A DNA stretch of 64,000 bases from Petaurus breviceps papuanus (GCA_028583685.1 JAMXIF010000086.1:15644246-15708245); one strand, 5' to 3'. Shown: positions 23,906 through 34,664, numbered from the stretch's first letter. The notes: a model not told the origin generated them from the letters alone. A program made the numbers and translations.

Positions 23906-24835
23906 TTCTGTTTGTTTTGTTTCCTTTGCCTGCTCATGTCGTCCCCTCAGTCACTTGAACCCTGGGCTTTTTGCCACAGTTGGACTCTGCCACCAGACAG
24001 GGGAGCTTTGTCCCAAACACCAGGGTTTTCTCAGCTGCAGAGGTATTAGTTGGGTGCCCTCTCTGAAGCCTCCACACACTCTGGCAAGCTGTTCGCACAC
24101 TCCAGGACCAGTAAGACACAAGCAAGTAAGAGCGATTACCCCTCAGACTGGTCGCTTGGTCCCCCTATAGTCTGCAGGACAGGAGCTGAAGCTGCAGTGT
24201 GGCGCTAGGTGTGCCAAGGTGTCTCAGCAGCTTCTTGCCCAGAGGGCAGAAGCCGACGCACTCCCAACTACTGGTCCCAAAGTCCATACTGCACTGACCT
24301 CTCACTTTGTCTTTCGCATCTATATGTTCATAAATCTGGAAACAGCCACAGCTGCTGGTGATCTGGAGTTCCTCCAGCCAGTGGTTGGTCAGGACTGCCC
24401 TGGTGCTAAAGCCTTCATCTCATGCGGGCCTGGGCTTGGCTCCCAGAGTGCTGAGCTGGCCGATTCCTGCCGGCCTGCTGGGCTGTCCTCAGTGGAACAT
24501 TAGCTTCTCTGTCATTTTTTGGGTTCTTTAACTCCAGAGTTTGTTCAGAGTCCTCTTTTACATGAATTGGGGAAGGTGGAAGCTGTGGAGGTGCTGTTTC
24601 TACTGTGCCATCTTGACTCTGCCCCATGCTGATTTCTAACAAGAAATTGACAATAGGGGGAGGAACCTGTGAGCATCATCAGTACGTACTGGGAAAAGGA
24701 AAATCTTAACATTATCTCCTTTGAGTAATTAGAATGCATACTTATAGAAGGTAAGATAATGTTACTGAGTGTATTTGAAACAACTAATAACTTAATAAAA
24801 CATTGTAATTTAAAAGACTTAATCACCAGATAAGG

Positions 24836-25050
24836 TGGCACAACTAGGTGGTGTAGTGGATAAGAGTGACAAACCTTCAGACACTTATTAGCTATGTGAC
24901 TCTGGGTAAATCACTTAGTCCTGTTTGCCTCAGTTTCCTCATTTGTTAAATGAACTGAAAAAGGAAATGGAAACCATTCAGGTATCTTTGCCAAGAAAAC
25001 CCCAAATGGGGTCACAGAGAGAGTCAGACATGAGTGAACAACAAATATCT
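24836..25050 (+). mobile_element. Mar1-type SINE
   Basis: 'CAACTAGGTGGTGTAGTGGA' head, 'TAGCTATGTGACTCTGGGTA', 'TCTTTGCCAAGAAAACCCCA', 'GAGAGTCAGACATGAGTGAA', then ACAACAAA. Part of the middle of the head is missing. Confidence 0.88.
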
Positions 25051-25285
25051 CCAGAGAGGCAATGTGGTATAGTTGAGAGAGAGAGCCAGCCTCAAAACCC
25101 AAAGGACTGTAGTTTAAGTACTACCTCTTGCTTGTGTTAAGTCACTTAATATCTGAATTTCACAGGCAATGCTAAGATTGTAAGTTGTAGACATGGTGCC
25201 ACCATGCTGACCTGACCTAAAGGGAATTTGTTTTCTCACTTGGAAGCTCCATATACTAGTGGGATCATCAGTCCTGTCACTCTCC
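25051..25285 (+). mobile_element. MIR3/THER2-type SINE
   Basis: 'GGCAATGTGGTATAGTTGAG' then 'TTAAGTCACTTAATATCTGA' and the characteristic 3' part 'AAGTTGTAGACATGGTGCCA' and 'CACTTGGAAGCTCCATATAC'. Old. Confidence 0.55.
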
Positions 25286-25923
25286 CTGTCCTGTGACCAG
25301 CAGAGTAAATCAGCATTGTGTGTCTAGAGCCTAGGCAGAACCAAAGAAAGGCATATATAGCCTTTATCATCAGAACTTCCAATTTGTGGACATAGGATAA
25401 ACACACATGAAGGAACAATGAAGAACCTAGGTTAGTGTTGAATTGTTTGGTCTTACGTCTTGAATTAAATGTGATTTTTTTTTAACTGCAAAGAAGGGAA
25501 TAGGTACACAATATTCAGGAGGTCTGGCAGCAAGCAAACCTTTTGACTCTATGGGGGACATCTCTGAAGTCAGTTAAGCATTGGAGCTGTGGACTACTTA
25601 GAGGTCTTTAATGTAAAATTAAAATGATCATTGCAAGCACAGCTACTCTAGAACCTGTTCTGGGTGTCAGGTAATGCTCCTCAGCAGTCATAAGTGTACC
25701 TAAGAGGAACCAGCTTGTTTGTATCTCTTAGCCAGATATACTCTTAAGCTTGATTTTGACTTCTCACTTTGACATATTTCTAAAAACTTACTTATGGGAT
25801 GGAAGGAAAAGAATTTGTGATAAAGTTTTCCATTGGTCCCTAGCAATAGTTGTACAGCATGACCCATGCTTCTTCTAAGAGCTATAGGCTGTTTTGAATT
25901 GCCAAAGCATTGAGATTTCTGAC
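25286..25923 (+). other. Unassigned intron sequence
   Basis: No repeat, RNA or coding signal recognised. Confidence 0.45.
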
Positions 25924-26118
25924 ATATAAGGAGGCAGCATGGTACTGTGGGAAGAGTTCTAGAATCGTAGGCTGTGGGTTCAAATCCCAACTGCTTTTGG
26001 CAATCTTTGTGACTTTTGCCTCAGTCACATAACTTTTATGGATGTGTTTATTTGTAAAAATGGAGGGATAGGACTAGATAACCTTGGAGGTCCTTTGCAG
26101 TTTAGAACTATGATCTGA
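25924..26118 (+). mobile_element. MIR3/THER2-type SINE
   Basis: 'AGGCAGCATGGTACTGTGGG', 'GGGTTCAAATCCCAACTGCT' (B-box-like), then 'GGAGGGATAGGACTAGATAA' and 'GGTCCTTTGCAGTTTAGAAC'. The same family appears at 55550-55740 and 57060-57230. Confidence 0.7.
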
Positions 26119-26293
26119 AATGACCCTACTCTGGTATTCTTATTGTATTTGAGTTCCTTGGGGGGAAAAACCTTGTTTAAAATCTGATTAATTGATTGAA
26201 GTCTCCTTTGTTTTTTAATATTTTTTTTTGGTTACAATTTTGAGTCCTAAGCTGTCTCCCTACCTCCTTTCCAGTCCTACACTAGAGAAGGTC

Positions 26294-26412
26294 AACATTT
26301 GATAGATGTGTATAGGTATATGTGTGTATATATGTGTGTGTATTTATATGTGTGCATGTATACATATATGTATGTATGTGTATACATGTGTATGCACACA
26401 TAAATACATATA
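26294..26412 (+). repeat. (TATGTG)n-like tract
   Basis: Alternating TA/TG/CA-rich sequence in the 3'UTR of the old L1. It produces repetitive open frames that are not genes. Confidence 0.8.
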
Positions 26413-28157
26413 CACATAGATGAAACCATACAGTACATATTTCCATTCCTTTCCTGGAGGTAAGTAGCATCTCTCTTCTTAAGTCTTTTGTAGTTGATTT
26501 GAATATTCATCATATTACTCAAAATATCTTAGTTATTCACAGTTATACTTGAACAATATTCCTTTTACTGTATACAACATTCTCTTGGTTCTTCTCATTT
26601 TACTTTTTATTTCATGCCAGTCTTTCCATGTTTTCCTAAAAATCAAACTGCTTATCCTTTCTTTTAGTGCAGTAGTATTCCATCGCAATTATATGCCACA
26701 ACTTGTTCAGCCATTCACCAATTGATAGGCATCTCCTCAGTTTCCAGTTCCTTTGCCACCACAAAGAGAAGTACTACAAATATTTTAGAACATATAGGTT
26801 CCTTCTTGGGAAACAAACCCAATTGTGGTATTGCTGGGTCAAAGGGAATATACAGATTTTATAACTCTTTGGGTATCATTCCAGAATGCTCTCCAAAATT
26901 TCTAAAAGAGTTCACAGTTCCACCAACAGTGTATTAGTGTCCCAATTTTTCCACAGCTTCTCCAATGTTTGTTATTTCCCCCTTCTATCATTTTAGCCAA
27001 TCTGATAGGGGTGAGGTGGTTCCTCAAAAAATTTTTTTTAATTTGTATTTTTTTAATCAATAATGATTTAAAGATTTTTTTTACATGACTACAGATAGCT
27101 TTGATGATTTTCTTCCAAAACTGCCTGTTTATATCATTTGGCCACTTATCAATTGGAATGACTCATTCTTATAAATTAAGTTCTCTATATATTTGAGTTA
27201 AGTTCTCTATATATTTGAGATATGAGACCTTTATCTGAGAAACTATCCATAAAATTACCCCCAATTTTCTGTTTTCCTTCTATCTAGGGTACATTGGTTT
27301 TATTTGTACAGAACACTTTTAATTTAACATAATCAAAATTCTTCAAACATAACATGTTCCATGTTCTTCTAATTTACTTATATCTCCCTTTATGTCTGGG
27401 TCATGCATCCATTTTGACTTTATCTTAGTAAGTGGAATAAGATAGTGGTCAACCTAGTTTCTTCCAGACGGCTTTCCAGTTTTCTTGACAATTTTTTACC
27501 AAATAAATAATTCTTAACCCCAAAGCTTTAATCTTTACATTTATTTACATTTATTAAACACAATGTTACTATAATCATTTAGTACTACATGTTGTATGCC
27601 TGTTATTCCACTGATTCACCATTCTATTTCTTAGTATCAGTTTTGAAAATTACTGCCTTATAATGCAGTTTAAGATTTGATATTACTAGACTTCCTTCCT
27701 TTATATATTTTTTCCTTAATTCTTTTGATATTTTTAACCATTTCCAAATTAATTTTATTATTTTTTTCTAGCTCAACAAAATAAATTTTTGGTAATTTTG
27801 GTATTTTGGGATGGCACTGAATAAATAGATTGTTTAGATATGATTGTCATTTTTATTTTATTGACTTTGCCTACCTGTGAACAATTAATATTTCTCCAAA
27901 TACTTAAATCTGACTTTATTTGTATTAAAAAGTATTCTATAATTATGTTCATATAATTCCTGGGTTTGTCTTGGCAGGTATACTCCCAGATATTTTATAT
28001 TGTCTATTATTATTTTATTTTTTCCAATTTATTTATTTTTAGTTTTCAACATTAATTTCCACAACATTTTGAGTTACAAATTTTTCTCCCCATCATTCTA
28101 CTTCCCCCACCCCAAAATAGTGAGCCTACTGAATACCCCTTCCCCAATCTATTCTCT

Positions 28158-28302
28158 TTTTTTTTGGAGGACAATTGGGGTTAAGTGACTTGCCCAAGGT
28201 CACTCGGCTAGTTTTTGTGTTATGTCTAAGGCCAGATTTGAACTCAGGTCCTCCTGATTCCAGGGCTGGGGCTCTATTCACTACATTATCTACCCACCCC
28301 TC
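28158..28302 (-). mobile_element. WSINE1-type SINE in HAL1 copy 3
   Basis: Antisense: 'GACAATTGGGGTTAAGTGAC', 'GAACTCAGGTCCTCCTGATT', head 'ATCTACCCACCCC'. TCTATTCTCT and TCTGTTCTCT flank it as an aged target duplication. Confidence 0.9.
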
Positions 28303-29273
28303 TGTTCTCTCATATCTTTCCCCATCTCCCCCCTAACTTTCTATTACGGCAAGATGGATTGCTATAACCCAGTCCCTATATATCTTATTTCCCAGTTGCA
28401 TGTAAAAAAACCATTTTTTTCAACATTTGTTTTTAAAACTTTGAGTTTTAGATATTTTTCTTTCTTCCCTCCTCACCCACCTCCACTGGGAAGATAAGCA
28501 ACTCAAAATAGCTTGTGCATGTGTAGTTACACAAAACATTACCATAGTAGTTATATTGTGAAAGACTATCTATATTCCCCTCCATCCTCTCCCTCCCCCC
28601 ACTTATTCTATTTTCTCCTTTGACCCTGCCCCTTTTTAAAAGTGTATGCTTCTAACTACCCTCCCCCCCAATCTGCCCTACCTTCTATCATTCCCCCCTC
28701 TTTCCCCCCCCCCCTATTTTACTGTAGGGTGAGATACCCAATCGAGTGTGTATGTTATTCCTTCCTTAAGCCAAATTCAGTGAGAGTAAGGTTGTCCCAT
28801 TCCCTTTCACCTTCCCCTCCACTTTAAGTTTTTCTCTTGCCTCTTTTAGATGAGATAATTTACCCTCATCTATCTCTCCCTTTTTCCTTCTCTCCATAAA
28901 TTCCTCTCTTACCTCTTTTATTTTTTAGATATCATCCCTTTATATTCAACTTATCCTGTGCTCTCTGTCTATTTATACATGTACATACATATGCCCACAC
29001 TCACATATATATTTATATACACGTACACCCTCCTATATATACATAGATATGTATGTATACATATATATTCCCTTCAACTATCCTCATATTGAGAGAAAAG
29101 TCTTATGAGTTACAATTATAATTTTTTCCATGTAGAAATGTAAATAGTTCAACTTTAATAAGTTCCTTATGATTTCTTTTTCCTGTTTACTGTCTCATGC
29201 TTCTCTTGCTTCTTGTATTTGAAAGTCAAATTTTCTGTTTAGCTCTGTTTTTTCCATCAAGAATGCTTGAAAA

Positions 29274-29440
29274 AGGGGTGACTAGGTGGTGCAGTGAATA
29301 GAGCACTGGCCTTGGATCAGGAGGACCTGAGTTCAAATCCTACCTCAGACATTTAACAAAAAAGTAGCTGTGTGACCTTGGGCAAGTCGCTTAACCCCAT
29401 TTGCCTTGCCTTCCCCCTCCAAAAAGCAAAAAAAAAAAAA
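29274..29440 (+). mobile_element. WSINE1-type SINE
   Basis: Sense: 'AGGGGTGACTAGGTGGTGCA', 'GAGGACCTGAGTTCAAATCC', 'TGACCTTGGGCAAGTCGCTT', CTCCAAAAAGC and an A tail. AAGAATGCTTGAAA occurs just before (29259-29272) and just after (29441-29454). Confidence 0.93.
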
Positions 29441-29454
29441 AAGAATGCTTGAAA

Positions 29455-29579
29455 GAAGGGGTGGCTAGGCAACACAAAAAGGGGGGTGGCTAGGTAAAAC
29501 AAAGCTAGCTGTATGACCTTGGGCAAGTCACTTCACCCCAATTGCCCTGCCTTTCCCCCTCCAAAAAAACAAAAACAAA
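29455..29579 (+). mobile_element. Internally deleted SINE at the same target
   Basis: The head GGGGTGGCTAGG occurs twice (29459 and 29485), then the copy jumps to 'GCTAGCTGTATGACCTTGGG' and the CTCCAAAAAAAC tail. It lacks the central tRNA-like part. A third copy of the target (AAGAGTGTTTGAAA, 29580-29593) follows it. Confidence 0.85.
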
Positions 29580-29976
29580 AAGAGTGTTTGAAAATCCTAT
29601 TTCATTGAATGACCATATTTTCCCCTGAAGCATTATATTCAGTTTTGCTGGGTAGGTGATTCTTGGTTCTAATCGTAGCTGCTTTGACCTCCAGAATATC
29701 ATATTCCAAGCCCTTTGATCACTTAACGTAGAAGCTGCTAGGTCTTGTGTTATCCTGATTGTGTTTCCACAATACTCAAATTGTTTCTTCCTGACTGCTT
29801 GTAATATTTCCTCCTTGACTTGGTAACTCTGGAATTTGGCTGTAATATTCCTAGAGGTTTTCTTTTGGGGATTGTTTTCAAGAGGCAATGGGTGAATTCT
29901 TTTGCCCTCTGGTTCTAGATTATCAAGGCAATGTTCTTTGAGAATTTCTTGAAGGATGATTTCTAAGCTTTTTTAA

Positions 29977-30128
29977 AATTTTTGCTTTTTGGATGGCAGT
30001 TGGGGCTAAGTGACTTGCCCAAGGTCACATGGCTAGTTTTTTGTGTTGAGTGTTGTGAGGTCAGATTTGAACTCAGGTCCTCCTGACTTCAGGGCTGGTG
30101 TTCTATTCACTATGCCACCTAGCGGCCA
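29977..30128 (-). mobile_element. WSINE1-type SINE in HAL1 copy 3
   Basis: Antisense: 'GGCAGTTGGGGCTAAGTGAC', 'CTCAGGTCCTCCTGACTTCA', head 'TGCCACCTAGCGGCC'. 'TTCTA' followed by a T-rich run on both sides is a weak target duplication. Confidence 0.88.
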
Positions 30129-30555
30129 TTCTAGCCTCTTTTTGATTATGGCTCTCAGGTAGTCCAATAATTTTTGAATTATCTCTCCTGGATCTATTTT
30201 ACAGGTCAATGGTTTTACCAGTGAGATATTTCACATTACCTTCTATGTTTTCATTTGTTTGGATCTTTTTTATAGTATCTTGATTTCTCATAAAGTCATT
30301 AGTTTCTATTTGCTCCAATCTAATTTTTTTTTTTTTGAGATAAGTGAGCACTTTTATTTTTTTATTTCATAAATAAACTGGCTGAAAGAGTTGTTTCCTG
30401 TGGGCTAATCAAAGAGACCAAATCCCGTATCTTCATCCGACTCCTCTGGTTCTTCCTTGGCTTCCACCTTGGCTGGAGCAGCAGCAGCTGGTGCAGCAGC
30501 AGCTGAAGCAGTGGCCACAGGGGCGGCCACTGCAAATGCTGATGGGTCAGCCAAG

Positions 30556-30659
30556 TGTATCAGCAATGCCATATTCACAATGCCTATAGAGATTACAAAT
30601 ATNNNNNNNNNNCAAGTCCAACGGGGCATGGAAGATCTTTAAATCCCATAACCCTTACA
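30556..30659. mobile_element. Possible LTR-type insertion spanning the gap
   Basis: Within RPLP0, between the codons for KAFL and ADPSAF, lies foreign DNA that begins TGTATCAGC and ends CCCTTACA, flanked by CCAAG at 30551-30555 and 30660-30664. TG...CA ends with a 5-bp duplication fit a solo LTR of an endogenous retrovirus. The interior holds the 10-N gap, so the true length and family are unknown. Confidence 0.4.
30603..30612. other. Assembly gap (10 N)
   Basis: Ten N bases, probably a placeholder of unknown real length, inside the insertion in the RPLP0 pseudogene. Confidence 0.98.
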
Positions 30660-33352
30660 CCAAGAAGGCCTTCACCTTTTCAGCAAGTGGAAAGGTCTAC
30701 TCAGTCTCCACAGCTACAGCCCGCTTGTACCTTGTGTACAATTGGTACATTTCTTGTACTAATGGGTATGCTTGTACCCATTGATGATCAAGTGGGGTAC
30801 TGATGCAACAGTTGGTAGCCAGTCTGCAGACAGATGCTGGCAACGTTACGGACAACCTCTAAGAACCAAAGATGCAAAGTCTCCTCCATGATGTCCAGCA
30901 CTTTGGGGTTGTAGATGCTGCCATTGTCAAACACCTGCTGAACGATCAGTCCAAAGGAGAATGGGGAAATGTTCAGCATGTTCAACAAGGTTGCCTCGCT
31001 GGCACCCACTTTGTCTCTGGTCTTAATCAGCTGCACATCACTCAAGATTTCAATGGCACCCCTGGAAATCTTGGTGGTGATACCCAGAGCCTGGAAGAAG
31101 GAAGTCTTCTCAGGACCCAGACCAGTATTCTGTGCTGGCACAGTGACATCACATGGGGCAATGGCACCGGCATGGGCAGCAGCTGGCACCTTAATGGCTA
31201 GAAGCATGTCCCTAATCTCAGTCAGATCTTCCTTGGTGAACACAAAGCCCACATTCCCCCCAATATGAGGCAGCAGTTTCTCCAGGGCAGGATTGTTCTC
31301 CAGATGCCCATGAAAAGTTTTGTGCATCATGGTGTTTTTTCCCATCAATACTACAGCCTTCCCACGGAGGGACATCCGGCTCTGCTGCATCTGCTTGGAG
31401 CCCTCATTGTCTGCTCCCACAATGAAGCATTTTGGATAATCATGCAAAAGTTAGACTATCTTGAGGAAGTAATTGGATTTCCAGGTAGCCCTGTCTTCCC
31501 TGGGCATCGCGGCAGTGCTTCAGGGATTGCCACGTGGGGTTTAAAGACAATGTCACTCGCACGAGGACGTCTGGAGAGAGAGCTCCAATCCAATTTTGAA
31601 GGAATTATTCTCTTCAGTGAGTTTTTGAAATTCCTTTTCCGTCTGGCAAATTCAGCTTTTTAAGGCATTCTTCTCATTGGTTTTTGGGGCCTCTTTTGCC
31701 ATTTGGGTAAGTCTAATTTTTAAAGTGTCATTTTATTCAGTATTTTTTGGGATCTCTTTCAGCAGGCTGTTGACTCATTTTTCATGGTTTTCTTGCATCA
31801 TTTTATTTCTCTTCCCAATTTTTCCTCTACTTCTCTTTCTTGATTTTCAAAATCCTTCTTGAGCTCCTCCATGGCCTGCAATCAGTTCATATTTTTCTTG
31901 GAAGCTTTTGATGTAGGAGTTCTGACTTCATTGTCTTCCTCCCATTCCATGTTTTGATTTTTTTTGTCTTCAAGAAAGGAGTCTATGGTCTGATTGCTTT
32001 TCCTCTGCTTACTCATCTTGCCAGCCAGTTACTTGACTTTTGAGCTCTTTGCCATGGTAGATCTCTGCTTCCAGAATGGAGAGAACTTTGTCCCAAACTG
32101 CTGGGATTTTCACAGCTGCCAGAGCTATTAGGAGGGTGCCCTCTCTACAGCCTCCATAAACTCTGGTTCACTAGCCATACACCCCAGGACCACCACCCAA
32201 GACCCTGGGACCAAAAATGCGCAGCTCACACAGACCTGTGCTAGGCTCTCAGTTTGGTGCAATAGACCCTTCCTGTCGTCCTGCCAGGCTTCCTTCAGTG
32301 GGAGACTTGTCTCTTTCTGTCACTTTGTGGGTTCTGTAGCTCTAAAATTTGTTTAGAGTCATTTTTTGTGTTTATTGGAAGTGATTGGATTGGGAGCTAA
32401 AGTCAAGTTCATGCTTTTACTCCACCATCTTGGGTCTGCCCCTTGGTTGTTTTTCTATCTATTATTTTAAATAAAATATCTCTTCCTATTTCTTCTTATA
32501 GGGCTTTGTTGGTGATAGATAGTAGTGCTAATAATTTATTTGGGTTTCTTTTATATTTTTCTAGTTTGTAAAATTATTGTTTGAATTAATTTTAGTTGAA
32601 TCTCTAGGATTTTCCAGCTATGCCATCGTATTTTCTGGAAAAATATAGTGTTATTTCCTCATTGCCTGTTCTGATTCCTTAAATGTCTTTTTCTTATCTT
32701 ACTGCTGTATGTGGCATTTCTAGTTCAATATTGAATAGTATTGCTGATAATGGGCATCTTTGTTTTATTTCTGTTTGTATTGGAAGGGCTTCAACATCCC
32801 CATTACAGATATTGCTTAGCAATGTTTTAGGTAGATGCTTCTTACCATTTTAAAGAAAAATGTATTTAAATTTATGCTTTCAAGTGTTTGTTATTAAGAA
32901 TGAGTGTTGTATTTTGTATATAATTATGCTTTTTTTTGTTGTTTTTGCTATTGATATAATTAATTATGTTAATAATTTAACTTATATTGAACCAGCCCTG
33001 CATTCTTGGTATAAACCCACTTGGTCACAATGTATAATCTTTGTCATAAATTCTTGTAGTCTTCTAGCTAATATTTTATTTTTTTTTGTATCAGTATTCA
33101 TTATTGAAATTGTTTTATAATTTTCTTACTGTTTTTTTTTTCTAGCATAGATATCAAAATTACATTTATTTCATAAAAGGAGTTTGGTAGGACTCTTTTC
33201 CTATTATTCCAAATAATTTATTTAATATTAGGATTAGTTGATGTTTAAATGTTTGGTAAAATTTACTTGTAAATCCATGTGGTCCTGATGCTTTTTTTCT
33301 TAGGAAGCTCATTTATTACCTGTTCAATTTCATTTTCTAAAATAAGTTTATT

Positions 33353-33491
33353 TAGGGGTGGCTGGGTGGTGCAGTGAGTAAGAGTGCCAGCCCCGGAGTC
33401 GGGAAGACCACACACACACACACACACACACAAAAACTGGCCATGTAACCTTGGGCAAGTTACTTAACCCCAATTGCTTTAAAAAAAAAAG
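33353..33491 (+). mobile_element. WSINE1-type SINE with internal (CA)n
   Basis: Sense: 'GGTGGCTGGGTGGTGCAGTG', 'CCGGAGTCGGGAAGACC', then a CA run (33409-33432) replacing the middle, then 'AACCTTGGGCAAGTTACTTA' and an A tail. The CA run sits where it does in the 3208 copy but has consumed more of the body. Confidence 0.9.
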
Positions 33492-34664
33492 TTTGTTTAG
33501 ATATTATATTGTCTTTCTGTCAATCTGGGCAATTTATATTTTTATAAATATTCTATTTCACTTAAATTATTAAATTTATATATATAATTGGACAAAATAA
33601 CTCCTAATAATTGTTTTTATTTCATCTTCATTGGTGTAGTCACCCCTTTCATTGTCGATGCTAATGATTAGTTTTTCTTCTCTCTTTTTAAAGATATTAA
33701 CTTTGTGTTAGATTGGGTTCTACTTTCTGGATGTGGGGAATAATGTCTCAGGCTTCAGGTTTTCATGCTGCCTGTGTTGTTGATGTTTTTTTATTTAGAG
33801 CTCCATCTTTGGGTCTTTGACTTGTTTCTTCCAATGTGTTATGATCTAAGACTAAGTGCAGTAATAACTCCTCTTGCTCATATTTCAGTGTTTGAGTGAC
33901 CTCATGTACTTCTCTCCATCTCTGAGTCATGACCAGGGCTCCCAGCACTGCTACTGTGCTGTGGCTCTCTGTGATTCTTCTAGCCATGCAAGTGTCACCT
34001 CACTCCTCTGCCCTGGAACCAAAACCAGGGGTTTGGCTCTCCTGCAAGTGACCACAACCAGCATGGCCTTGCCACTCTGTGATTGCACTCACCTGAGCAT
34101 GGTTGCTTCTTTTCACCTGCAGCCACAGCCTGGGACCACATTCAACCTATGCACCTGGGCCCCTGCATCCAGTGCCAGTGAAGTGATCCCTCAATCTTAC
34201 TCAATCAGCCATAGGACCCCATATCCCCAGAGTCCATGAGGTAAAATTTTCTGAAGCAGCACTGAGATAGCTGCCCCCATGGCTTGCCATTTGCTAGCAT
34301 TTGGAATCTGTATTTTGCTCCTGGTCAGATTTTTCCTAAAGTCCTCCCATGTTCTCTTAGGTTGGATAACATCTTTACCCCAATTTTCAATTATTTCTGC
34401 TGTTCCAGAGTTCACTTTGAGGTATTATTTTAAGTTGTTGGGGGAAGAGGTTTGAGAGAGCCAATAATCTCCTTCCTTATCCTGTCATCTTCCCACAATT
34501 CCCTTGAAATCTCCTTTTAAAAAAATCCCAATAACCAAAATTGTCCCAAATTTTTTATGGTACTTGTAGACACTGTACCTATGATTTACTGGTATAGTGA
34601 ACTCCCTGGAGGGGAAATTCCCACTACCAATTTAAGTCAGCACCTTCTCAGCAACTTTCCATTA

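Larger units (their letters stand above)
19632..24626 (-). mobile_element. HAL1 copy 2, 5' complete, with two insertions
   Basis: Minus-strand HAL1: 3'UTR 19632-20680, ORF1 C-terminal half about 20700-21560, ORF1 N-terminal half 23309-23560, then leader ending at 'TGCCATCTTGACTCTGCCCC' near 24626. Host sequence is split by an L1 (21574-23307) and by a composite SINE (23575-23905); removing both restores the HAL1 order seen in copy 1. ORF1 is open only in pieces, such as MEQEQDSEVRTPAPKVSKEN at 23517-23458. No ORF2 of its own is present between ORF1 and the 3'UTR. Confidence 0.85.
30323..31581 (-). pseudogene. RPLP0: RPLP0 processed pseudogene
   Basis: RPLP0 (uL10) is the stalk-base protein of the large ribosomal subunit. 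The minus strand carries the whole mRNA without introns. ATGCCCAGGGAAGACAGGGC starts at 31503, giving MPREDRATWKSNYFLKI. A stop then replaces a Gln codon before [20 protein letters not shown]. The body (31447-30790) includes [20 protein letters not shown], and the end is the acidic tail [16 protein letters not shown] (30452-30405). A short 3'UTR and poly(A) (T run at 30323-30336) follow. The target duplication is GCTCCAATCTAATTTT at 30312-30327 and GCTCCAATCCAATTTT at 31582-31597. Breaks include the early stop, a 47-bp insertion near 30724-30770 and a larger insertion at 30556-30659. Not functional. Confidence 0.97.
28017..32442 (-). mobile_element. HAL1 copy 3, 5' complete, nested in L1
   Basis: Minus strand: 3' end at about 28020, 3'UTR to about 29130, ORF1 C-terminal half about 29150-30320, ORF1 N-terminal half about 31598-31990, leader to 'CCACCATCTTGGGTCTGCCC' at 32442. 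The best-kept ORF1 piece (29888-29600) reads CGNTIRITQDLAASTL then RITYPAKLNIMLQGKIW, the end of the L1-type RNA-binding domain. Four SINEs and an RPLP0 pseudogene sit inside. Imperfect 'CTATTATT' text flanks the element where the host L1 resumes. Confidence 0.85.
26215..34497 (-). mobile_element. Old L1 that hosts the nested insertions
   Basis: Host L1 text is at 26215-28016 and 32443-34497. Minus strand order from the 3' end: 3'UTR with a TATGTG-rich tract (26300-26410), ORF2 C-terminal region (26660-27480, parallel to 22080-22960 in the younger L1), then ORF2 continuing across the HAL1 break at 28016/32443 into the palm and thumb regions (to about 33700). From 33700 to 34497 the text changes to GC-richer leader-like sequence ending at 'TCCTGTCATCTTCCCACAAT', read as the L1 5'UTR, with ORF1 and the ORF2 start missing. 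ORF2 has many stops. Confidence 0.75.

Noticed and set aside
30788-31447. 219-codon frame as a working RPLP0 gene
   Set aside because: No introns, poly(A), target duplication, an early stop upstream and two insertions downstream show a processed pseudogene.
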